64,000 nucleotides of DNA from Peribolospora baueri. Lineage: Eukaryota; Basidiomycota; Peribolosporomycetes; Peribolosporales; Peribolosporaceae. The notes under the pieces were generated by a model that ran no database searches, was not told the DNA's origin, and saw nothing but the letters and a program-made list of their open reading frames with translations. The position numbers and the translations under genes were made by a program. This document shows, one piece after another, positions 36,571 to 46,419 of the stretch; positions within the stretch are counted from its first letter, which is position 1; each line of letters begins with the position of its first letter. The stretch is from positions 230,109 through 294,108 of the forward strand of contig JAMDHS010000017.1 in NCBI GenBank assembly GCA_029717555.1, given 5' to 3'.

Positions 36571-37000
36571 TCACTTAATCGCCGCGTACTCGGCCTGCGC
36601 ACGGCGGGCTTCTTGTCGTAAACAGTCGTGGAATAGGCGGAGGTCGGCGGCGTACTCCTGATATTCCGCCGACCCCGCCTCTAGGCTCCCACGTATCTCC
36701 AGACGCGGGTGATAGCCTTTGTTGGCGAAGAACGGCGCTACCCCGGTGCACTTGTGCTCCGCGTTATTGTACGCGAACTCGGCGAGCGGGAGGTGGTCGG
36801 TCCAGTCGTCCTGCTGGTAGCCGACGTAGAGTCGGAGATACTGTTCGAGAGTCTGGTTCAGCCTCTCTGTCTGACCGTCCGTCTGTGGGTGATACGCCGT
36901 TGAAAAGCTCCGCTTGATACCTAGAGCCTTAGTGAGGGCCTCCCAGAACTCATTGACGTATTCCCGGCCGCGCTCCGACATGATGTCCGTAGGCAGTCGA
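36571..37000 (-). mobile_element. Ty3/gypsy integrase fragment
   Basis: On the minus strand, about 140 codons match the second half of a gypsy integrase core: LPTDIMSERGREYVNEFW (with the second catalytic Asp replaced by Glu in the usual DRG position), then STAYHPQTDGQTERLNQTLE, HLPLAEFAYNN and a segment after it, ending in a stop. The zinc-binding domain, first catalytic Asp, reverse transcriptase and LTRs are missing. Similarity stops abruptly near 37,000, where unrelated sequence continues in the same frame. It is a truncated, inactive remnant. Confidence 0.85.
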
Positions 37001-37354
37001 TCACGCCGCGAGCTAATGTTGCAGATTAGCCTGAAAGCCAGTGGACTCGACTGTAGTAGATCTTCGCGACCGTCAGTTAAGAATGAGCCTCGCTGCCCAT
37101 TCCTCACTACGGCGCGGCGTAGCGTTCGTCGATTTGCAGGATTGAAAAGGCCACGGCTCAATCCGTGTGCTCGCCCTGTTCTCGCCTCTGTCCTTCGTCA
37201 GTCAAACTTCCCTCTGGGCTAATCTGTCACATGCCTGGACTAATCGTGGGGAGAAGGCGAGAAGTCATTCAAAGTCATCAGAGGGTTCATTCACAACAGA
37301 TACAAGGCATGGCGGGTCATATATCATTACAGGACGGGAGGGCCGCATGGGTAT

Positions 37355-40047
37355 TCAACGTGAGGTGCTGTGCGAGCCCTGGGAGGCAAGCTTGCTGAGA
37401 AGACGATCGAGGAATTGGTTCGCCTCGTGCACATCATCGCCTCCGGAACGCGAGCGTCTGGTCAAGTCTCCTCCATCGCCCTGCTGACCATCCTCGTTTG
37501 CGTCAGATGTAGCAGGGTGCGAAAAGCCCAGTAGATGCGGATACGATAGCAAGAGATTCTGCAAGCTTCGGGCGTGAAATGCAGCAACCGACCGTGGACT
37601 GCCAAGAGGAGGACCTGGCAGTCCTGGGCTCGCCTGACTGAAGGGAGATGGGGCGGGGAAAATGCCGTTCGGAGGTCCAGGCGAGAACGAAGAACTTGCA
37701 TGCATCAGCAAGGAAGGCGCGTTCGTATTGCTTGTTCCGCCTCCTGAGCCCAGCTGCGGATCCAGAGCGAACTGCGCGAGGTACGCGGCCGGGTCGTGCA
37801 GAGAGGGCGAGGAGTCGACAGTGTGGCCGCCATTGTTTGCTGCTGGGCCGTGTAAACCGCTGTGACCGGCTCCAGGAGCCTGGGATGGGCCGACGCCTTG
37901 TCGTTCGGCCACGATCTCATCGATTACGCGATACAGCTCACTGTCGTCAGCTGGAAGTTGCGAATCGAGGAGGCCGCGAACAGCGGAAGCTGTCATGGAA
38001 TCCGAACCGACCGGATCGTCTCCTGGACCATGCAAACCTTCGTCAGGGCCTCTTGGTCCTGTCAGAACGTCATCCATGCCGTCATTGGCGCGACCTTCTC
38101 GGTTTTCAGCTTCTTCACTTTCGTCGTCGTCGCCTCTCTTGCGCTTCTCGGGGCTTGTGTTTCCGGCGAGCCCGCCACTCCTTCGCCTCTCCATGCCAAG
38201 AAGCCGGCTGACGTTGGCCTGACGGTAGTTGGGACGATTCCATTTTTTACCAAAAGTCCGAGCGACGTCCCATTGAGTGGCCTCCGGATGTGCTCCTACG
38301 TACGCCAGCAACTCGTTCTTCTGGGCTGCCGTAATGCGGGGATGTCTTGACTGAGAGGAGCTCCCTCGCGCTGGTGAGGCAGATGTCGCAGAAAGCGATG
38401 AAACAGCGTGAATTTGGGAGTCTCGGGGCGCCATACCGACGTCCTGGAAGTCGGACTGGTCGTTCAGGGACGGTCCGGCCGTGTGGTTTCCCGGCACGGC
38501 CAGAATTGATGGACGGGTTGACGGATGATCAGTCGCCACGAACGTGGCTCCGGTGCCCAAACCAGGGTCTCCCTCTCTGCTGGTGTCCGCGTGATCCGCC
38601 ATGACGGCACGCTCGCGCTTCGTCTTCTCCTTCGACTCGCAGATGATGGAGCTGACGGTTCCTTGCGAGAACTTTGGGCGCTGCCAAAGCTCGCGAAAAT
38701 GTCTAGCAATCTCCCATTGGCTCTTGCCAGGATTTTCATTTGCCATGTCCAGGACGGCTTGCCGTTGGGCAGGAGTTAGAGGTAGATGTGCTGTGCGATG
38801 GGCGGAGGTCGAAACAGGCGATGTCTTCGATGTTGCTTCCGTTCGAGTGACACCGGAGTGATTGACACTTGCCGCCCTATCCCTCTGCTCGGCTGACATT
38901 GCTTCTGCCTCCTTTCCCTTCCCTTTGCTGGATGCGGCACTTTTGTTCCAGCTCGCCCAACTGCTCCCACCTTTTCTGCGACTGCTGGCACCCGGCGTCC
39001 CTCCGGCCGTCTTCTCCTTTTCTTTGCGAGCTGAGACGATCACAGCCGATACCTGGGCTTGGACAAATCGCTGTCGGTCCCACTTGACGCGGAAGTGATT
39101 GGCCACGTCCCCTGAAGCGAGGGAGGATGGAAGGAGCTGACACCGCTTAGTGTGCATACCGATTTGCAACCTGTGCAGGAAATAGGCACCGGCGACGTAC
39201 ATTGTGTCATGTCAGGGTGCTCATCTACGAAGGTGAGAAGTTCGACCTTCTGTTCCGGCGTAAGACGAGGATCTCGATTGGCTGACGAAGAGGCTGACGC
39301 CCTCGCGCGGTGAGACGACGGGAGCTCTGTTGTATATAATTGTTGCAATCCGAGCCAAATGATAAGTATTGGTGCCCTGTACAGGTTGTTGTTCTCCCGC
39401 ATCTTGCTCACCTATGGATGGATCTAGATCGGACGGTATTGTTGCCCAGACCGAAATACTCGCGGTCGGAGTTTCATTGTACCCACCACTAAGACTACGC
39501 CGAGATGCCGGTGACGACACGGTTGTGTTTCCGTTGCTGACAGCTGTGCGCACGTGCGTATTCGTTGCCAACGACGATTCTGCGGTGCGAGAGGTGGGCG
39601 CGATAGTGTCGTCGCTGTTTCTCTTTTCTACGAGCCTTGAGACGTTCTCAACGGGCTCAGATGGATTGTTAGCGGAAGACGCCCGTCTCTCCTGGGATTC
39701 CCGGTCCGTGCAAATTATCCTCGAGACGTTCGCTTGAGCCAGTTTCTCGCGACCCCAGACTCTGCGAAAGTGGTGAGCAACGTCCCATTCTGACAGTGAC
39801 CAGATGAAGAGATGTCAGCACGTCCTCGCCTTGTTGCCCAGAATCGTGCGAAAGCATTTTGAACGTCGTGGTGCTAGACACCCTCGCGAGAGCTCCGACT
39901 CCTGCCACGACATCTAAACCGTCTGAAACGCGCATCTGCTCGTGTTCCTCTTGAAGATCAACACTCACGAGTCATCTCGGGGTGTTTCTTGACGAACGCA
40001 AGCAGCTCTTCGCGCTGCGCCGCCGTTATTGCCGGATCGCGGGCCAT
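37355..40047 (-). CDS. Protein with four CENP-B/pogo-like helix-turn-helix repeats
   Basis: Exons in transcription order are 40047-39969, 39789-39412, 39326-39201 and 39111-37355 (779 residues). Four 46-residue repeats sit at about 7-52, 174-219, 306-351 and 454-499. Each has the plan (L/I)T-x-x-Q(R/K)-x(3)-L, ten residues, (T/S)QW(D/E)(V/I)A-x-x-F-x(3)-W-x-R, then a VS-x(2)-(I/L)(I/L) third helix. The pattern resembles the N-terminal DNA-binding HTH of CENP-B, pogo/Tigger transposases and ARS-binding proteins. Linkers are Ser/Ala/Lys-rich and disordered. After the fourth repeat come an acidic patch and a Pro/Ser-rich tail. There is no DDE nuclease domain. I infer a multivalent DNA-binding protein; its target is unknown. 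An in-frame ATG at 40,149 would add 34 residues. Confidence 0.82.
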
Positions 40048-40348
40048 AGGGACGAGTTGCACGGAACCGTATAAATATCGAGCTGGCCGTGTACAAGTAT
40101 AAGAACGAGAGTAGGTTGAGTACGACGGCCGACGAACAGACGCCTGCACATCGGCGATGCGCGGGCATACCGGATATCAGACTATCAATCATACATCGAT
40201 CGATCACACTGGGCCGTGCTCAAGTTTTAAGTCGTGCTCGAGGAGAAGGTCTCCTTAGTACACGAAGAGACTCTGCCCGACTACTGTACAAGTCTTAGTT
40301 TTGCAATACCTTCCAGGATCAATGGGGGTGCCAAATCACGTGCTGAGC
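40048..40348. promoter_or_regulatory. Gap between TERT stop and HTH-repeat gene start
   Basis: About 300 bases on the minus strand must hold the TERT 3' end and the promoter of the HTH-repeat gene. A TATAAATA-like element (plus-strand ATAAATAT near 40,071) lies about 25 bases upstream of the chosen ATG; CGATCGATCGAT repeats are near 40,195. Confidence 0.5.
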
Positions 40349-43300
40349 TCAATAGCACACGTCATCCAGGACGTCTTGGCTTTGTCGCAGTAATCTGGCC
40401 GCCAAGCCAGACACCTTGGCTCGCGCCGTCTGATACCTTGTGGATGCAAGGTCCCTCTGCAGATCGCGAAGCAAAGGGCCGTATAGGGCTGGCTTGCGGG
40501 ACAAAATTGCAAGGAAGGCGTGCTTGCCAAGCCTGCTCAAAGCCAAAAGCTCACGTCAGGTCCAACGAGCAACCAAGAAATGAGGGCGCTCAGCATGATT
40601 GTGTCGGCGCTCACCAGACCACGCAATTGTGTTGCACAAGACATGAGACTTCCATATTCCTCGTGACGGCTCCTTGTGCCCGATTACGTAGGGCGATGTA
40701 ACTGTAATGTGCCGCCTGCTCGATCGCATCTGTGTTCCCAGCGTTTGGCAAAGATAAAATGGACGCTGCGTCATCAGTCGCCTCCTCCTTCGCACTAGCT
40801 TCTGCGTCCGCTAGACTCACTCAGGAAGAACTTCGGCCGTTTCTTTGGGTCCGTCCCCCAGGAACGCAGGTACGTGTGGTACTTCATGGCTGTTATAAGA
40901 AAGTTTTGATACACGTTCGTGTAGACGCCCGTAATACTGTTGAACGACGTGTCATTGAAGATGAGGTGCGACTTGCTCTTCGCAGCCCTGGTAGAAGGCG
41001 TGGACAACATGGGCGCCGGAAAGTGAGACTGAGCAAGGGCCATGAGAAAAGAAAAAGAACAGCATTCCTAACAACGGCACTGCGACGCACTGCAGCATTT
41101 TGTATATGAAGGTATTGCCCGGTCGACGACTGTATTCGACCGTTAACGTGTCGCCAACGTCTTTCCCCCATACAGCTCAGCAGTTGTCAGCCCCTCAAAA
41201 CCACTGCCAAAGCCGCCAAGAGCATCCAAAGACAACTACTCACGAGACGCAGTATAGCGGCTGAGATCAGCACTTACATGCAACCTACTGGTGTCAATCA
41301 GGTAGCCACACCACGGAAACTCTGGAGGAAAGAATAAAGAATCAGTATTGTCTGATCCAACGAGCCGGTTGGCGGGGATTTGACCGGAGATTATAACCAA
41401 ATCTCACCTGCGGTTTCGACCTTCGCCACCCTCTCGATTCCGTCCAATGAAATATCAAAATTGACCAACGTCTTCTCATGGGAGATAAAGGCGCCGTATT
41501 CAGAGTGACCTGAAGCCAACAGAGTATGATGAACACTGGCATTCTCCCTATGAGTACCTTCGCGGAAGGGCTCACCTTGGTTCATAGTCCGCAGAAATTC
41601 GATAGCGTGAGCCTTGTTGGCCGATACAAACAAGAAGTCATCTACAAAACGGAGCAGTATCTGGAAAAAACACAAATTGCTTGCGGTCAGCATAGCATAT
41701 CACCAGAGAGTGAATATGCCTGCCACATTTCCCTCACATTGTCCGCATTATTGACGTAACCGAGCTTGTGCTTCTCTAGATCAGCATAAAAGAAGCTGGT
41801 GGCAATAACGTGGCCGGGTCAGGCTAGCGAAAAGCTCAACTCGAGAGGAAAGCATGCGAACCTGCAAAGAAGAGTCGACAGCACTGATCCTTGGGGAATG
41901 CCGACCTTCTGTTTGTAGAAATCCGCACCGATCTGAAACGAAAAGGGTCAATTCAGACAGGATTCGGGTGACGAATGTGCTACGCAACATACCTTAATGA
42001 TATTCTCTGTGATATGCTCTTCAAGAAGCTGGAGGACGGCCTTCCGCTTCTGAAAACTGTAGACCACCTACGTGCAGGAAAAAAGCAAGGAGTTAAGCCG
42101 AACAAACTCCAACCCTAACTTGAACGGGTTTGACGTACCTGGTCAACGAAGATCGTATGTCGAAGAGAGGCCGCGAGCTCTGCAGCTAGTTCAGGGAATG
42201 GGATATGTTCGTCTAGAGACGAGAGACGTTAAATGCATCAATGATCTCGCACACACGAACGAAGGAACCGCCTATGCACGCACAATCTGGACAAGCTCGC
42301 TGCATCCGACTTTTGCTGAATCTCCCCGCAGTTGGAACAACCTGCGAGTATTTTTGAAGCATGTACGCGTCCTGCATGGCCCACAGGTTGTCTACCTCAG
42401 CTGCCCGTTCTCAATGATAAGCAGCGCGACCAGCGCTGCCACATACCTCACTCAACAACGTCCTGACGATGTGCAGCAGCTTCGCCTGGTCGATGGTGTC
42501 GAAGCAGCATCGAACGTCGACCTTCACAAAATACAACTTGGGCCTGTAGCATGTTGAACGTTGTACACACTAAGTCGTTACGCCCAAGTTCCTTCGGAGT
42601 GGCATCCTTGCGTAACACACCTGGCAGAACCGCCTTGTCCAATCCGAAGTTGAAAAGCTTTCAACTTCTGATAAATCTCGTTAGGGCCAAGAACCGAGGC
42701 GCCAAGTAGGTTTGGATGACGATTCTGGACAGTGTCAGATGGATGATCAGCCAGTTGTTCTCCCTGACGAGGGCTTGTCATATATGAGATGACATACCTT
42801 CTCGAATGTCAATATGTGGAAAGCGGATTGAAGGATTTGGTTGATTGAAGGAGCCAAGCTAGTGCCATCATCAGAAACCTTGACGGCAGGACGTCGTTGA
42901 GCGTTCAATCGGCTAAACAATTCCACCCTCGATAAAAATCCATGCATCATTCTTACCATTGCTCTGCCTCGACGTCGCAGATTTACAATCGGTCGGACCC
43001 CTGTCTCCTTCGGCAGAAGGCGAACGTAGGAATAACCCAGCTGTCGAGCAGTGAGCTTCTTCTTGGCCTCATCCTGCCCGAATTAGAAGTGAGAGTGTCA
43101 GCAAACGTCACAAAAAACATACAAAGCTATGCTCACCATCTCGAGGGGCTCAAATACGCTTTGCGAGAGTCTAGCTACTATCGGCCGACAGATTGTTGCC
43201 CAATCGTCTTGACGGAAGTACAAGACCCGGTTCCGATATGCTGACGACTCGGTGACGTAGAAGGTTGTCTGTGAACAAGACGTAGAGACAAATATCAGCA

Positions 43301-46147
43301 TGCCAAAAGAGATCGCTCGAGTAAGTTAGACAGAATATATCTTACACGAAGAAGCGGGATAAGCCAACCGTCGAAAAGCCAGTAAAGGAGTTCCGCGATT
43401 AACTCCCTGCGTTTCGTCTCCTCAGCGACGTTTGTGCGTTGGGACCGTGCCCTAGCCTTTGCCGGCAAAAGCCATTCACAGTCGGAGGGATGAAAACTCT
43501 GCAAGACAGCATGCAACGTGAGTGTCTCGAAACGTCGAAGACGGATGAACTTGTCGATATCTGGGAAGGTATCAAAGAATATGAATTCAGTCTTCCACGT
43601 CTACTACGTTCACCGCAGAAATGTGACATAGAAAGAGATACAAACGGTGTGAAACGACGTCGAGATTCCTTTGCGAGCCCCATAGCTCGAACGGAATGAC
43701 GTTCTTGACCACGGCGATTGCGAATCTCGAGACCTGTTGAACAAGTAATAAAAGACATGACTTGCGGAAACGCTACGAAGGTCTGCAAGAGTAAACTAAC
43801 CAGACCGGCGCTTTGAGCAAATTCCTTGAACTTTGGCCTTTCTTTTCGACGTTCATTAGCAGCTCGCCTTCCCGCAGTTTGCTGTATCTGGCTGGCGTGG
43901 GATACGTCGAAGGTTATGTCTGAGCGAGAGACTTGAGTGCCTGGTACAAGAACGCTCGACATAGTCGAGAGACTGGCGTTGGTGCCGGTAGGCGCCGTGC
44001 CGTCTATTTGCGGAGGCTCCTCCATCAGTTCCTGTCATGAAATCATCATTCGGTACCAGACGGAAAATATAAGCCCTTACTTCTGAGGTCCTGAGCACTG
44101 TCAAGAACTCTCAGAATCACGCACCAGAATTTCCGCCTTCGTACCTTCGGTCAAGATGTTCTCGGATCTTTCAGATTCATCACCCTGTCTACGGCGTTGA
44201 ATGGCACTCGGGCAAAATATGGAGAGCATCCGCCTATAGTTGCATGCGTCGTGTCGCTTGATAAAGCGGCGGATCAATCGCAGTACGCACTTGAGCCGCT
44301 GCGGGGTCTTTACAGCACCAAGGGCCTGCCGGAATGATTGCATCAGACTCTTCGTTCCAGCATCCGAACCTACAGAGGGACCCTTTGCTCACCTTGATTT
44401 CCCGCTCCATGCCTTCATAATCTGCCGTTTGCGCAGAAAAAGACCTCCGTTTCGTCCTGCCAACGAAGACGTTAGGCAACCCGTACTGACGAGGGAAGAT
44501 GTATTTAAGTAGGTGCAGCGCTCTGCGTTGTAAGGCAGCGTCGCACTTTGGTCGTATCCCTTCCTTCCTTTCAACTGACGTGGTGGAGTCTCCTGAGAGA
44601 TCCACGGGAACTCCGCCAGCCTCTACCCTAGCTTGTGACGTCTCCGTACTGAAGAGCCCGTGGCTTCGGCGAAAAGGTGTATTTTTGCCCTGACTATTTC
44701 GGTTCAAGCCGTCTGAGTAGCAATATCACGCGCAGCCGATGTTAGAGAGAAGCATCAATACACATGCACTGAAATGTTCGACAGGCTTGATACTCACGCA
44801 TGAGGGGCAATCCAGCCACAACCTTCCCTGACCTATCTCGGACAGGGCGGGCATAAAAGAGGCGTGACCGGACAAAAACAATGTCCGACGGACCTTTACT
44901 GCAAAGCAAAGCCCTTGGGAAATGAGAAGACTGGATGAAGGCATTGCGACAGCAGTCTTCCATGACAGCTCACATCGCATTGGCCCTCGTATCGTTAGCC
45001 TTGCGCTTGATACCGCCTCCTGAATTGCTCGTAGAGCCCAACGAGCCTGAAGTGTTCGCTGAGCTCTGCCGGCTCAGAGAACGACACGCCTGCGCTCTTT
45101 CGTCCTTCGCGGGAGAGAGCTTGGTACAAGGCAGTCTCGCAGGCACGACATTTGATATAGAATCTGGCAAAAGTCCACCATCGCCAAACGCATTTTTACA
45201 GTTTATACGTCCTCGATCTTGTCCAAGGAATCCATCACCGAAAGACCTTGATGTTTTTCTTTCTGGTTCATAGTCGAGCAGGGGGCCGCAGACCTGGTAG
45301 AAGCAGCCGTTGGGCAGAGGCAGAAAAAGAGACGTTTGACACAGAATATGCAAGAGAGGGGCGGGTCCGAGGCTGAATAACGCCAGCAATGTTGAATTGT
45401 GCAAGGGTCAGTGACGAGTCTGATCAAGACATCGGTGAAAGGATCATACCGTTCGAGTAGCAACTTCCACTCGGAACTTGCAAGGCTGGTGACGATGGTA
45501 TTGGTGAAGAAGTTCGCGACGCCCGTTCGAACAAAGGTTGGTTTGGAAGTTTCACCCCGCTTTTGAGCCTGTAAGAGGGCAGCCAGGATTAGACGAAAAG
45601 GTACAGGTTCTATCAAAGGTCTAATAGCCAGAGCTTAGAAAACGTCGAGCTGCGTACATCTCGATAGCCAAGACAAAGTACGTTTGTGCCATGCGACCTT
45701 TCCTTGCTGCGAGAGAGGAGCTTAGAATGGGCGCGGTCGATAATCTGACCTCACCAGCGTCAGCGTCAATAGTGTTTGGTCAGTCGCTCACGAATAGAAG
45801 CGAGAGGGCGTGCCACACACCTCTTCCATGGAGACGCCAGTATCGTCCCGCCTGAGGTCCTTCCAAGCTCCCTTGAGATAAGCCATATCTTCTGGGCTTG
45901 CTCCACGATCGTCCAGACCTACTAGGGCGTTCATTAACATGGACTTGTAACGGTTGTCATCACTCGACGTGAATACCGTCTGGAACAGGGCAGACGGCAA
46001 AACAATTTGAAGGTAGGCCGGAAGCGGAAGGACCAAAGCATAGAAGCGGCTAAGAATGGCGCTACTGACAGAGGTCGACGGCGAAAGGCTGTTTCTGTCT
46101 GCTGAAGGCGGAAGCCGAAGCCGGCCTGTGCCTTTGCTCTCCCCCAT
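40349..46147 (-). CDS. TERT: Telomerase reverse transcriptase
   Basis: TERT copies the telomerase RNA template onto chromosome ends. I joined 26 exons in consistent phase (1,304 residues): 46147-45821, 45744-45658, 45568-45450, 45372-44974, 44898-44798, 44712-44393, 44325-44125, 44031-43801, 43733-43646, 43560-43346, 43268-43137, 43073-42798, 42724-42621, 42543-42447, 42371-42284, 42212-42139, 42067-41993, 41932-41862, 41795-41738, 41660-41576, 41509-41408, 41321-41244, 41160-41081, 41028-40821, 40729-40615, 40532-40349. Visible motifs: N-terminal TEN-like ILSRFYALVLPLPAYL and NVLCLGYR; T motif FPRQYGLPNVF (~416); CP motif KRHDACNYRRML; motif 1 TTFYVTESSAYRNRVLYFR; motif 2 LLPKETGVRPIVNL; motif A FVKVDV with catalytic Asp875; motif B' KVGIPQGSVLST; motif C LLRFVDD with Asp1028/1029; FPWCGYLIDT; thumb ending WLGKHAFLAILSRK. 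Donors of introns after exons 15 and 23 are the least certain. Confidence 0.93.
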
Positions 46148-46419
46148 GCTCTCGTCCTCGTCGTTCGATGGCTGTGAAACAGGATGGGTTTTGGTCAGCT
46201 AAATGAACGCGACCGCGTAAAGTACCTGCACCCCAGTTGCCACCGCAGCCAGGATGCTTCCCACGGGCCGGGGCTTGGAAGTTTCCGAGTCAGTGGAAGA
46301 CGTACACAGTGAGTGACTTGAAGAACGACTCGTGCGCCAACGTCGGCGTTACTCTCTCTGTCTCCTCCCTTGTTCGTTCCTTTTAAATCTCGTTTCAGAG
46401 AGAAAGTTGTCGGGTCGCC
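46148..46419. promoter_or_regulatory. Shared divergent promoter of TERT and isoleucyl-tRNA synthetase
   Basis: Only 272 bases lie between the two start codons. The minus strand is open just upstream of the TERT ATG (a PSNDEDES-like extension after an acceptor-like CACAG), so a spliced 5' leader is possible, but I find no upstream ATG in frame. Confidence 0.55.

Noticed and set aside
41261-41277. GTAAGT...CTCAG in TERT exon 22 as an intron
   Set aside because: Only 17 bases, too short to splice; reading through gives the expected LIDTSRLHVSADLSRYTAS block.
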